NCBI RefSeq assembly: GCF_014904815.1
Contig: NZ_JACZFR010000030.1
Coordinates: 20,227-84,226, forward strand
Direction of reading: 5' to 3'
Length of the DNA: 64,000 bases
DNA from: Microbulbifer taiwanensis
Lineage (GTDB): Bacteria > Pseudomonadota > Gammaproteobacteria > Pseudomonadales > Cellvibrionaceae
The notes under the pieces are model-generated. The model searched no databases. It had not been told where the DNA came from and was given only the letters and a program-made list of their open reading frames with translations. Both the position numbers and the translations under genes were made by a program. This document shows positions 17,946 through 26,133 of the stretch, one piece after another. Numbering within the stretch: the stretch's first letter is position 1; every line of letters begins with the position of its first letter.

Positions 17946-18882
17946 CGTCGCGGCCCCTGCGATCGTCGCGGTTACCGCTTTCGTCGCGGCTCCCGTTGCC
18001 GTTGTCGTCGTTACCGCCGTCGTCGTCCCTGTCCGAACCCCCGTCACCACCGGAGGAGGAACCGCCGCTGCCGCCGGCGGTTTCCGCCACCCGCGGCAGG
18101 GAGAAGACGCGCCGCAGCTCGCCGCCGGCGCGGGTCGTCAACACCAGTTCCACCGCCTCCGGCAGGCTGGTATCCACTTCTGCCGTGGAACTGCGCGCCG
18201 TAACCGGCGGCCACTGCGACAGCCAGGCCTCGGTATCCGGGTCGTAGTAGCGCAGGTTGAGGCTGTCCACACCCAGCAGCAGCGGCTCCGCTACCGGCTC
18301 GGAATCCGGCGCCCGGTCCAGAACCCGCCAGCGACTGCGCAGCAGCAAGGCGCCGCTGTCCTCTTCAAGCCCACTGAGCTCCTCATCCTCGACGAAACCG
18401 ATGCTGTAGCCCAGCCGCTGTAGCTCCCCGCGCGGCTCGCCGGTCAGGTTGGCCGCGCCGAGTCGGGTAAACTCGAACTCGTCAGTATCGCCGCGCAATG
18501 CCGGCTCATAGCCGTTGTAGGCGTTCTTGACCGGACGCGCCGTCAACTGGCGCAGGTCGTCGTCGATGCGGTACATGGCCATGGAAAAGCGGCGCAATTC
18601 CTCGGCGCGTATCTCCAGCGCCCGGTCGGTACTGTTGAAGGTATCCAGCAGCGCGTAGGAGCCGATGCTGATGATGGAAACCAGTACCAGCACCACCAGG
18701 ATCTCGATCAGGGTAAAACCGCGCTGGTTTAATGATGAATGCGGAATGCGGAATGCGGAATGAACTGATCCGACCTCCCGGGCACCATTCCGCATTCCGC
18801 ATAGACTCGCGCCATCCATGGCGCTCGCCCTGCGGGCGCCTTCGGCGTCCAAATTTGCTCCTGCAAATTTGTCATCATTCAT
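17938..18882 (-). CDS. gspJ: Type II secretion minor pseudopilin GspJ with an extended leader and Gly/Asp-rich tail
   Basis: The mature part begins at the prepilin cleavage site RG/FTLIEILVV and has a normal GspJ body. The frame opens at an ATG at 18882 overlapping the gspI stop, which gives a 55-residue leader instead of the usual 6-10. The next in-frame ATG is at 18795. The leader is encoded by hairpins and a GCGGAAT heptamer repeat (peptide HSAFRIPHSS), and no ATG, GTG or TTG lies closer to the cleavage site. The last 45 or so residues are low complexity (GGSGGSSSGGDGG, then mixed Asp, Asn, Arg), an unusual addition. Both oddities are directly visible; effects on secretion are unknown. Confidence 0.85.
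   Translation of the reverse strand: MNDDKFAGANLDAEGARRASAMDGASLCGMRNGAREVGSVHSAFRIPHSSLNQRGFTLIEILVVLVLVSIISIGSYALLDTFNSTDRALEIRAEELRRFSMAMYRIDDDLRQLTARPVKNAYNGYEPALRGDTDEFEFTRLGAANLTGEPRGELQRLGYSIGFVEDEELSGLEEDSGALLLRSRWRVLDRAPDSEPVAEPLLLGVDSLNLRYYDPDTEAWLSQWPPVTARSSTAEVDTSLPEAVELVLTTRAGGELRRVFSLPRVAETAGGSGGSSSGGDGGSDRDDDGGNDDNGNGSRDESGNRDDRRGRDDG
18735..18802. repeat. GCGGAAT heptamer inverted repeat inside the gspJ leader
   Basis: The left arm 18735-18762 is ATGAATGCGGAATGCGGA plus one further GCGGAATGA-like unit. The right arm 18786-18802 is the inverse, CATTCCGCATTCCGCAT. The unique core is about 23 bp. The element begins 13 bp from the codons for the prepilin cleavage site of gspJ and is translated as part of its leader. 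Confidence 0.75.
18809..18870. repeat. Cluster of four hairpins at the gspI-gspJ junction
   Basis: Consecutive small dyads lie here: GCGCCAT-CC-ATGGCGC (18809-18824), GCCC-TGC-GGGC (18827-18837), a GGCGCC/GGCGTC dyad, and AAATTTGC-TCCT-GCAAATTT (18851-18870). On the coding strand the last loop exposes AGGAG, a ribosome-site-like word 5 bases before an in-frame TTG. The CCAT-TGG and TTGC-TCCT-GCAA modules recur in the palindrome at 28153-28312. Confidence 0.55.
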
Positions 18883-19402
18883 GATTCCGCCCCTCTTCCT
18901 TCGCAGCCCAGGCGTCGAGGGTAAGGGTCGGGTGCTCCGCGTCGGGGCGGGCTACCTGGATGGTGATATGGCGCATGCGCTCCTCGCGGGTATTCTCCAC
19001 GCGGGCAGTCACCTGCCACTCACGCTCGCCCAACGGCACCCGCTCGGACTTTTCACCCAGCGGTGGCCAGGGGTTGCGCAGCCGCACCTCGGCCAGCACC
19101 TGTTGCGCCACCAGGTTGGCGGCCAGGCGCTCTTCCATCGCCGCCTGCTGGCGCACGCTGTCCTGCATCGTCTTCAGCACACTGGCGGCGACAACGCCGA
19201 AGATCACCAGCGCCACCATGACTTCCACCAGCGTAAAGCCGGCTTGCTTTAATGCGGAAGGCGGAATGCGGAATGCGGAATGATCCGCCCCGACTTCCGG
19301 AGCATTGTTTGCCGGCCTGCGAAAACTGCAGCGCCCGCGGCACAGGCAGGGAGTCTCCGTACCCCGGACCGCATTCCGCATTCCGCATCCCGCATTCCGC
19401 AT
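18875..19402 (-). CDS. gspI: Type II secretion minor pseudopilin GspI with a repeat-derived 55-residue leader
   Basis: The mature part starts at the cleavage site QAG/FTLVEVMVALVIFG and is a standard GspI body of about 120 residues. Translation appears to start at the ATG at 19402-19400, which shares its A with the gspH stop (TAATG), so start and stop are coupled. That gives a 55-residue leader beginning MRNAGCGMRNAVRG and ending HSAFRIPPSALKQAG. It is encoded by a GCGGAAT heptamer element and its core. No closer start codon is available in frame. GspI nucleates the pseudopilus tip with GspJ and GspK. Whether the long leader is tolerated by the prepilin peptidase is unknown. Confidence 0.85.
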   Translation of the reverse strand: MRNAGCGMRNAVRGTETPCLCRGRCSFRRPANNAPEVGADHSAFRIPPSALKQAGFTLVEVMVALVIFGVVAASVLKTMQDSVRQQAAMEERLAANLVAQQVLAEVRLRNPWPPLGEKSERVPLGEREWQVTARVENTREERMRHITIQVARPDAEHPTLTLDAWAAKEEGRNHE

Positions 19403-19404
19403 TA
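19251..19404. repeat. GCGGAAT heptamer inverted repeat inside the gspI leader
   Basis: The left arm (19251-19283) has four GCGGAAT-type units and the right arm (19371-19403) has four inverse units (ATTCCGC). The core is about 88 bp. The right arm supplies the TAATG that ends gspH and starts gspI, and the left arm ends next to the codons for the gspI cleavage site. Thus almost the whole leader is repeat element. Confidence 0.75.
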
Positions 19405-19974
19405 CCATTCCGCCTGCCACTCGAGTTGCAGCCCATGCAGGCTGCTGTAGGAAATGGTAGCGCCGCGGCTGGTATCGCCGGCGTCGAGCAGGAACATGGC
19501 CAGCTCTACCGGCAGTACCTCGCCGCTGGACAGGGCGATAAACTGGGGGATCGGCTGCTCGTCTTCGGCGGACTCGGCGGCGAACTCCGTCGCCTCCGCG
19601 GACGGCAGTTCGGCCTGTTCGAGTACCTCCAGGCGCATATTGTCCGGCAGTTGGTGGGCGACAAAACGCGCCGCAACCGACTTGGCCACCGCCTCATCCA
19701 GCGACTGCCATTCCAGCTCGGTCGGGTTGAAGCGCACTACGCTGTAACCGTCCGGCTCCAGCACCACGCCGTAGTGGGCCTTGTCGATCAGCGCCCGGTC
19801 GGCGACCAGCTGCAATAGCGCGGCGAGGCGCTGCACCTCTCCGCTCCAGGCACGGGCGCCGGAGTTACCCAGGGAAAGCACCGCCATGCCCGCCAGGGTG
19901 GCGATGATGACGATCACCACCAGCACCTCGATCAGGGTAAAGCCGCGGTTGCGGTTGGCCGTGGCGCACATCAT
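19402..19974 (-). CDS. gspH: Type II secretion minor pseudopilin GspH
   Basis: A 190-residue minor pseudopilin with a normal short leader, MMCATANRNRG/FTLIEVLVVIVIIATLAGMAV (cleaved after Gly). A GspH-type globular domain follows, with a Glu-rich insertion at about 120-140 (SAEATEFAAESAEDEQ). Starts could be either of the two leading ATGs. It follows gspG after 18 bp. Its stop codon overlaps the gspI start and lies at the edge of a heptamer repeat. Confidence 0.9.
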   Translation of the reverse strand: MMCATANRNRGFTLIEVLVVIVIIATLAGMAVLSLGNSGARAWSGEVQRLAALLQLVADRALIDKAHYGVVLEPDGYSVVRFNPTELEWQSLDEAVAKSVAARFVAHQLPDNMRLEVLEQAELPSAEATEFAAESAEDEQPIPQFIALSSGEVLPVELAMFLLDAGDTSRGATISYSSLHGLQLEWQAEW

Positions 19975-19992
19975 GGGTGAGCGGCCTGCTAC

Positions 19993-20421
19993 TCAGAGTT
20001 CGGCGACGAAGATATCGGCCGCCTCTCCCTCGCCGCCCGGCTTGCCGTCGGCGCCGAGGCTGAAGAGATCGTAAGGGCCGCTGCTGCCGGGGCTGAGGTA
20101 CTGGTATTCGTTGCCCCAGGGATCCTTGGGCGCCTTTTTCAGGTAGGGCTCGGCCCAGTTCTTGGCCTCCGGGAAGCCGGATGGCTTGGCCACCAGTGCC
20201 TGCAGGCCCTGGTCGGAGCTCGGGTAGACGAAGTTGTCCATGCGGTACATATCCAGCGCCGTCTCGATAGCGCGCAGATCGACGACCGCCGCTTTCATGC
20301 GCGCCTCGCCGGTGCGCCCCAAGACATTCGGCACCACCAACGCACCGAGTACGCCGAGAATCACGATCACCACCATGATCTCGATCAGCGTGAAGCCGCC
20401 GCTCTTTTTCAGGTTCTTCAT
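19993..20421 (-). CDS. gspG: Type II secretion major pseudopilin GspG
   Basis: The main subunit of the pseudopilus. Starts MKNLKKSGG/FTLIEIMVVIVILGVLGALV with a 9-residue leader. The Asn- and Gly-rich C-terminal loop (DPWGNEYQYLSPG, then DLFSLGADGKPGG) holds the calcium site typical of GspG. I use the ATG at 20421, which follows GAGAGGTGGG by 4-5 bases, rather than the GTG three codons earlier. Length of 142 residues is typical. Confidence 0.95.
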   Translation of the reverse strand: MKNLKKSGGFTLIEIMVVIVILGVLGALVVPNVLGRTGEARMKAAVVDLRAIETALDMYRMDNFVYPSSDQGLQALVAKPSGFPEAKNWAEPYLKKAPKDPWGNEYQYLSPGSSGPYDLFSLGADGKPGGEGEAADIFVAEL

Positions 20422-20469
20422 TTTTCCCACCTCTCCGGGATCAGTTCGCTTCGGTGCACAGGGCGCACC

Positions 20470-21687
20470 CTAGACTACTAGCTGGTTCATGCTCATGATC
20501 GGCATCATGATGGCCATCACGATAAACAAAACGATACCCGCCATCAGCAACAGCATGGCCGGTTCGAACAGGCTGACGAAGGCGGTTACCGCCCCCTGCA
20601 GATCCTGCTCCTGGGACTCGGCGGCGCGGCCGAGCATCTCGTCCAGTGTGCCAGAGGACTCGCCGCTGGCGATCATATAGATCATCATCGGGGGAAAATA
20701 TTCCACATCTTCCAATGCCTTGCGCAGGCTTCCCCCCTCTCGCACCGACTTCTGCGCGACCTGCAATCTCTCCTTGAGGAAATCGTTGCTCATCACGCCG
20801 CTGGCAATCCCCATGGCCTGCACCAGCGGCACACTGCTGCCGGTCAGGATGGCCAGTGTACCCACATAGCGGGCGCTCTGGCTGCCCCGCACCAGCCAGC
20901 CGATCATCGGCATTTCCAGCAGCCGGTGGTGGAAACGGTAGCGGATCGCCGGCCGGCGCAACAGGTAGATGGTCGCCGCAATCAGCATCGCCAGCGCCGG
21001 CGGTACCAGCCAGCCCCAGGCGGAGATAAAGTCGGACACCGCCATCAGGATGCGCGTCGGCAGCGGCAGCACCTGCCCGGTACCGGTAAACACCTCTATG
21101 ACGTCCGGCACCACGTAAACCATCAGGCCGGTTACCACCAGGATGCAGACAAACACCAGCACCGCCGGGTAGATCAGCGCCAGCTGCACCTTCTGGCGGA
21201 ATTTCTGCTGGTTCTCGGTGTAGTCGCCGAGGCGCTCCAGCACCGCGTCCAGGTGCCCCGAGTGCTCGCCGGCCTCCACTGTGGCGCGGTAGAGCTTGGG
21301 AAAGGCACGTGGGAAGCTGCCGAGGGCCTGGGCGAAGCTGTGGCCCTCCAGCACCTTGCCGCGCACCGCCAGCACTATGCGGCGAATCTTGTGGTTGCGG
21401 GTCTGGCTGGCGATGGCGCCGAGTGTTTCCTCGAGGGGAATACCGGCGCGCAGCAGCGTCGCAATCTGCCGGGTCAGCAGTGCGAGGTGCTTGACACTGA
21501 GGCCGGGGCTGCCGGCAAACAGGCTCGCGCTCCCCTCCCCGGCGGATTCTGTGGCCGCTGACACCTCGAGCGGCACCATGCCCTTGGCGCGCAGCTGCTG
21601 GCGCGCGGCGCGGGCGCTGTCGGCCTCCAGGGTGCCGCGACTCTTGCGGCCGGAATCGGTGAGGGCAGTGTATTCAAACGCGGCCAC
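20470..21687 (-). CDS. gspF: Type II secretion inner-membrane platform protein GspF
   Basis: A 405-residue polytopic protein with two T2SSF domains, each a helical bundle next to membrane segments (around 170-190, 220-245 and 370-400). It links the ATPase GspE to pseudopilus assembly. It follows gspE after 2 bp. A GGTGCAC/GCGCACC palindrome lies in the gspF-gspG spacer at about 20452-20471. Confidence 0.94.
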   Translation of the reverse strand: MAAFEYTALTDSGRKSRGTLEADSARAARQQLRAKGMVPLEVSAATESAGEGSASLFAGSPGLSVKHLALLTRQIATLLRAGIPLEETLGAIASQTRNHKIRRIVLAVRGKVLEGHSFAQALGSFPRAFPKLYRATVEAGEHSGHLDAVLERLGDYTENQQKFRQKVQLALIYPAVLVFVCILVVTGLMVYVVPDVIEVFTGTGQVLPLPTRILMAVSDFISAWGWLVPPALAMLIAATIYLLRRPAIRYRFHHRLLEMPMIGWLVRGSQSARYVGTLAILTGSSVPLVQAMGIASGVMSNDFLKERLQVAQKSVREGGSLRKALEDVEYFPPMMIYMIASGESSGTLDEMLGRAAESQEQDLQGAVTAFVSLFEPAMLLLMAGIVLFIVMAIMMPIMSMNQLVV

Positions 21688-21689
21688 GG

Positions 21690-23180
21690 TCAGGACTCCT
21701 GCGTGACGCGCAGTACTTCTTCCAGTGAAGTGATACCGGCCAGCACCTTGGCCACGCCATCATCGCGAATACTGGGCGCCACTTTGCGCGCCTCGGCCAC
21801 CAGCTTGCTCTCCGAAGCGCGGTCGTGAATCAGTTGGCGCATGGTCTCATTCACCGGTACCAGCTCGTAGATACCGACCCGGCCCACATAACCGCTGTGG
21901 TTGCAGTGCTCACAGCCGTCGGGGCGGTAGATGACTGTCTCCCCCTCGGCGCCGAGCATCCGGCACTCGGTGGCATCGGCTGCGTGGGGCTGTTTGCACT
22001 CGGGGCAGAGCACGCGCACCAGGCGCTGGGCCAGCACGCCGATCAGGCTCGACGACAGCAGAAAGGGCTCGATGCCCATATCCACCAGTCGTGTCACGGC
22101 ACCCAGGGCGGTGTTGGTGTGCAGGGTGGAGAGCACCAGGTGGCCGGTCAAGCTGGCCTGGATGGCTATCTGCATCGTCTCCAGGTCGCGGATCTCACCC
22201 ACCATCACCACGTCCGGGTCCTGGCGCAGTATCGCGCGCAGGCCGCGGGCAAAGGTCATGTCCGCCTTGGTGTTGACCTGGGTCTGGCCGACGCCCTCCA
22301 GGTTGTACTCCACCGGGTCCTCGACGGTGAGGATATTCTTCTCGCGGTTGTTGATACTGCCGAGACCGGCGTAGAGGGTGGTGGTCTTACCGGAGCCGGT
22401 CGGTCCGGTGACCAGCAGAATGCCGTGGGGGCGCGACAGCAGTTCGGTCATCACCTTCAGGTCGCTGTCCGGCATGCCGAGCTTGGTCAGGTCCATCTTG
22501 CCCGCCTGCTTGTCCAGCAGGCGCATCACCACCCGCTCCCCGGCGGAGGACGGCATGGTGGACACGCGCACGTCCACTTCGCGCCCGGCCATCAGCAGGG
22601 AGATGCGGCCATCCTGGGGCACGCGTTTCTCGGCGATATCCAGCTTGGCCATAACCTTGATACGCGAGACCAGTAACGGCGCCAGGGCACGGCGTGGCTG
22701 CAGCACTTCGCGCAGCACACCGTCGACGCGGAAACGCACCACCAGGCGCTTTTCGAAAGTCTCGATATGGATATCCGAGGCGCCCTGCTTCAGGGACTCG
22801 GCGAAAATGGCGTTGATCAGCTTGACGATGGGGGCGTCGTCTTCCTGCTCCAGCAGATCCTCGGTCTCCGGCAATGCGTCGACAATGGCCGCCAGGTCCA
22901 GCTCTTCGCCCAGGCCCTCAACTTCCGACAGATTGCCCCCCTCGCGATTTTCGTACAGGCGCTGCAGGGAGGCCTGGAAGATCTCCTCCTCCACCGCCTC
23001 GATATCCACCGCAGAGCCGCTGAGGCGCTGCACCTCGGCCAGTACCGTCGGATTCAGCGGCGCCACATACTGACAGCGCGGCTGGCCGTCCATGTCGACC
23101 AGCAACACCCGGTGGCGCTTGGCAAAGGCGTATGGCAGGCGCCGGATCATCGGGGACTTCTCTACCGCTTCAGCCGTCAT
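21690..23180 (-). CDS. gspE: Type II secretion ATPase GspE
   Basis: The cytoplasmic hexameric ATPase that drives the system. It has an N-terminal GspL-binding domain, the Walker A loop GPTGSGKTTTLYAG, Asp and His boxes downstream (DPDVVMVGEIRD, TGHLVLSTLHTN) and a four-cysteine zinc module, CPEC and CEHC, about 45 residues apart. Length of 496 residues is usual. The ATG overlaps the gspD stop region (ATGA). Confidence 0.96.
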   Translation of the reverse strand: MTAEAVEKSPMIRRLPYAFAKRHRVLLVDMDGQPRCQYVAPLNPTVLAEVQRLSGSAVDIEAVEEEIFQASLQRLYENREGGNLSEVEGLGEELDLAAIVDALPETEDLLEQEDDAPIVKLINAIFAESLKQGASDIHIETFEKRLVVRFRVDGVLREVLQPRRALAPLLVSRIKVMAKLDIAEKRVPQDGRISLLMAGREVDVRVSTMPSSAGERVVMRLLDKQAGKMDLTKLGMPDSDLKVMTELLSRPHGILLVTGPTGSGKTTTLYAGLGSINNREKNILTVEDPVEYNLEGVGQTQVNTKADMTFARGLRAILRQDPDVVMVGEIRDLETMQIAIQASLTGHLVLSTLHTNTALGAVTRLVDMGIEPFLLSSSLIGVLAQRLVRVLCPECKQPHAADATECRMLGAEGETVIYRPDGCEHCNHSGYVGRVGIYELVPVNETMRQLIHDRASESKLVAEARKVAPSIRDDGVAKVLAGITSLEEVLRVTQES

Positions 23181-25159
23181 TTCTCGTTCACTTCCGCCTC
23201 GAGCACCTGGACCGGCGAGCCCTCTTCACCCTCGTCATAGCTGCCGGTGGGCGGCAGCAGGTCCGGTAATACGTCGCCACGGTGCCAGTCCCAAATCAGG
23301 CTGGTTCTGTCTTTCAGGTAAATCTGCTTGGACTGCAGGTCCAGGTAGCGCTTGCGGGTCTCCTCGTAGCCGGCGACCTGGGTACTGAGGATTTTCGGGC
23401 GCAGGAAGACCATCAGGTTGGTCTTGTCGACAGCTTTGCTGGAGTTGCGGAATAGGCGCCCGATACCCGGAATGTCCCCGAGCAGTGGCACCTTGGAAAC
23501 CGACTCCACCACCTTGTCCTCGATCAGGCCGCCGAGCACCAGTATGGCGCCGTCGTCGATCAACACCTTGGTGCGGATCTCGCGCTTGCTGGTCACGATA
23601 TCCGCCGCGCCCTCGGTAAAGGGCAGCACGTTCTCCACCTTCTGTTCAATTTCCAGGGTGACCGAATTGTTGTTGTTCACTCGCGGGGTCACCTTGAGCT
23701 CGGTGCCCACATCCTCGCGCTGGATGGTGGTAAACGGATCGTTATTGCTGCCGGACAGCAGCTGTTCACCGGTGATGAAGGGCACATTCTGGCCCACCAG
23801 TATCTCCGCCTCCTCGTTGTCCAGTGCGATGACCGTGGGCGTGGAGAGGATATTGGCGTTGCTCTCGGAAGCGACCGCGTTGATGGCCGCGCGGATATCG
23901 GTACCGCTCAGGTAGCCCAGGTGCAGGGCACCGGCGCCGGTCAGGCTGGTCAGCGGCAGCGAGAAGGGGTTCAGGGTATCGGTCACCAGGTTGCCGTCTT
24001 CATCGATGCGACTGGTGGCGGCCCGGTTGTCCCAGCCGACCACTACATCTTCGTTGGCGCCGGCGATCCAGCTGATACCCAGATCGTTGCCGGTACCCTC
24101 GGTAACCTCGACGATAATCGCCTCGATCAGTACCTGGGCGCGGCGCACGTCCAGTTTGGCGATCACTTCCTTCATGGTCTGCAGCAGCGACGGCGGCGCC
24201 GTCAGCACCAGGGAGTTGAGGGCCTCATTGACCTGGATACTGACCTCGACATTGGCCACCTGCTGGTCCTTCTCGGTCTTCTGGATGCTGCCACTCATGC
24301 CCTCGAGAATCGGCTTCAGGTCGGCGGCATTGGCGTACTGCACATAGATCACCGCGGTGTTGCCCTCGCCGGAGAGCGGCTGGTCCAGGCGGCGGATCAC
24401 ATTTTTCAGCTGTTGGCGGGTCACCGGATCGCCGGTCAGCAGCACGCTGTTGGAGCGCTCGTCCACGGCGATACGCAGTGGCTGCACCTCGCTCCCGGGG
24501 GTGCCGCCCTTACCGCCGGACTGGAGCAACTCACTCAGTACCTGCTTCACCTCCTTGGCAGAGGCGAACTGCAGCGGCACCAGCTCGATCTCAATGGCGC
24601 CGGCCCGGTCCAGTTGCTTTACCAGGCGCACTATCTGATCGATGTTCGCCGCACGATCGGCGATGATCAGCGTATTGGTATCCGCGTAGGCGGCCAGGTG
24701 GCCGGTCTGGGGGATCAGTGGGCGCAGCATCGCGATCAGCTGCGCGGCGGAAATATTCTCCACCCGCACGGTGCGCACCACCAGGGACTCCGCCGGCGCG
24801 CGGGTCTGCTCGTCGGCCACCGGAATCGCCTGCTGCTTGGCCAGGGCGTCGGGCACCACCTTCCAGGTGCCGCCCTGCTCCACCAGGCTGAAGCCGTTGA
24901 CCTGCAGCACTGACATAAAGACGTCGAAGGCCTCATCGTGGGTCATGGGGTCACCGGCAACCACCGTGACCTTCCCCTTCACATTCGGGTGCACAATGAT
25001 GTTCTTGCCGGTGAAATCGGCCGCCCAGTTGATCAGGTCGCGGATATCGGCGTTATCGAGAGACAGAGTGACCCTTTCCGGGGCCTGAGCCAGTACTGCA
25101 GTCGAAATCAACAATCCCAGTCCGGCAGCGAGCAGCCACCGATAAAACATCCTCATCAT
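23177..25159 (-). CDS. gspD: Type II secretion secretin GspD
   Basis: The outer-membrane secretin channel, about 660 residues. A signal peptide (MMRMFYRWLLAAGLGL to VLAQA) precedes the N0-N3 periplasmic domains and the C-terminal secretin barrel, with the VPLLGDIPGIGRLFRN block near the end. A short C-terminal tail may bind a pilotin. I prefer the ATG at 25159, at the signal peptide; the frame extends 17 codons upstream through a stretch with no ribosome site. It lies 70 bp after gspC. Confidence 0.95.
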   Translation of the reverse strand: MMRMFYRWLLAAGLGLLISTAVLAQAPERVTLSLDNADIRDLINWAADFTGKNIIVHPNVKGKVTVVAGDPMTHDEAFDVFMSVLQVNGFSLVEQGGTWKVVPDALAKQQAIPVADEQTRAPAESLVVRTVRVENISAAQLIAMLRPLIPQTGHLAAYADTNTLIIADRAANIDQIVRLVKQLDRAGAIEIELVPLQFASAKEVKQVLSELLQSGGKGGTPGSEVQPLRIAVDERSNSVLLTGDPVTRQQLKNVIRRLDQPLSGEGNTAVIYVQYANAADLKPILEGMSGSIQKTEKDQQVANVEVSIQVNEALNSLVLTAPPSLLQTMKEVIAKLDVRRAQVLIEAIIVEVTEGTGNDLGISWIAGANEDVVVGWDNRAATSRIDEDGNLVTDTLNPFSLPLTSLTGAGALHLGYLSGTDIRAAINAVASESNANILSTPTVIALDNEEAEILVGQNVPFITGEQLLSGSNNDPFTTIQREDVGTELKVTPRVNNNNSVTLEIEQKVENVLPFTEGAADIVTSKREIRTKVLIDDGAILVLGGLIEDKVVESVSKVPLLGDIPGIGRLFRNSSKAVDKTNLMVFLRPKILSTQVAGYEETRKRYLDLQSKQIYLKDRTSLIWDWHRGDVLPDLLPPTGSYDEGEEGSPVQVLEAEVNEK

Positions 25160-25229
25160 TATTTGTCTGGCTCTTTTAATTTTGTGACAGTTAAGAAATG
25201 GTCTTGGCAATAGTTAATAGTTATCGTGA

Positions 25230-25913
25230 TCAGTTGCGGCGCTCGGCGCGACGCTCGCGGGCGAGGTTGCGCAATTCCTCCAGGCGCTCGCGAATCGACT
25301 GCTGCTTCTCCGAGCGGGATGCACTGCTGGCAGCGCTGATCTCCGCCGCCTGGCGGGCGTAATTGGTGTACTTGCGCAGTGGAACGCTGGGGCGCCCATC
25401 TTCGTCCGGATAGGTCAGTTTTTCCATCTTTCCGTTCCGGCGTAGAACTATATGATCCACAGCGACCGAGTAGAGTTCCGCTCCCCCGGGCAGGGTATCT
25501 CCGACATAGAGGCGCTGCGCCGGCTTGCCCTTCTCCGCCACCAGGGCGCTGGCCTTGTCCTTGGCACTGTTGTCGAGCACACCGGACAACACCAGATTCA
25601 GCTGGGTAATCGGGATATTGGCGAGATCCACCTCGGGTTCTTTTTCCGTCTTGACCGGCGCCTTGCCGAAGAAAGGGGTGTTGGGCAGGGAGGCAGCCCG
25701 CTGGGGTCGGACGCCAGCCCCACTGCGATCAGCCAGCAGCGACTCTTCCCCATCAGAGGGAATCAGCAGTGCTCCGTAGGCCAGCAGGTTAATAAACAAC
25801 CAGCCAGCAATCACGCCAATGGATGCCAGGGCGCTGCGCGGCAAGGGCTTGCGCGACTCGCGCGGTGCAAATCTGGCACCGATGGATCCAACGGCTCGCT
25901 TTACTGCGGACAT
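25230..25913 (-). CDS. gspC: Type II secretion protein GspC, short form with coiled-coil end
   Basis: A 227-residue bitopic protein linking the inner-membrane platform to GspD. One membrane segment (about residues 32-52, ASIGVIAGWLFINLLAYGAL) is followed by the HR domain (TQLNLVLSGVLDN, GDTLPGGAELYSV, IVLRRNGKMEKL). In place of the usual C-terminal PDZ domain there is a charged helical tail (SRSEKQQSIRERLEELRNL and an Arg-rich end). Some GspC proteins are known to carry a coiled coil instead of PDZ, a domain tied to substrate choice. It is the first gene of the operon; the promoter should lie in 25914-26078. Confidence 0.88.
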   Translation of the reverse strand: MSAVKRAVGSIGARFAPRESRKPLPRSALASIGVIAGWLFINLLAYGALLIPSDGEESLLADRSGAGVRPQRAASLPNTPFFGKAPVKTEKEPEVDLANIPITQLNLVLSGVLDNSAKDKASALVAEKGKPAQRLYVGDTLPGGAELYSVAVDHIVLRRNGKMEKLTYPDEDGRPSVPLRKYTNYARQAAEISAASSASRSEKQQSIRERLEELRNLARERRAERRN

Positions 25914-26078
25914 GTACAAACCTGTATATCAGTTCAACGATTGACTGAATTTATCAATTATTGACGCCTATTCTCTTTCCTCACCTCGGGAAAGGCAATC
26001 TTCCCCTTGTGATGAATTGTACCGCACAATATTTGGCCACTCCGGCTGACTCAGGCAAAAAGCCGCCGATCCATAAAA

Positions 26079-26105
26079 GAAAGGGCGGCTCAACGCCGCC
26101 CTTTC
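26079..26105 (-). terminator. Rho-independent terminator of etfBA
   Basis: A perfect 11-bp stem, GAAAGGGCGGC and GCCGCCCTTTC, has a 5-base loop. On the minus strand it is followed by TTTTATGG. It lies about 30 bp after the etfA stop and separates etfBA from the gsp operon. Confidence 0.85.
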
Positions 26106-26133
26106 CAATATTGATCAGTATATTAATCAATAA

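Noticed and set aside
18735..19404. Heptamer arrays considered as CRISPR or a variable-number coding repeat
   Set aside because: Unit is 7 bp with no spacers, arms face each other, and no cas gene is near.
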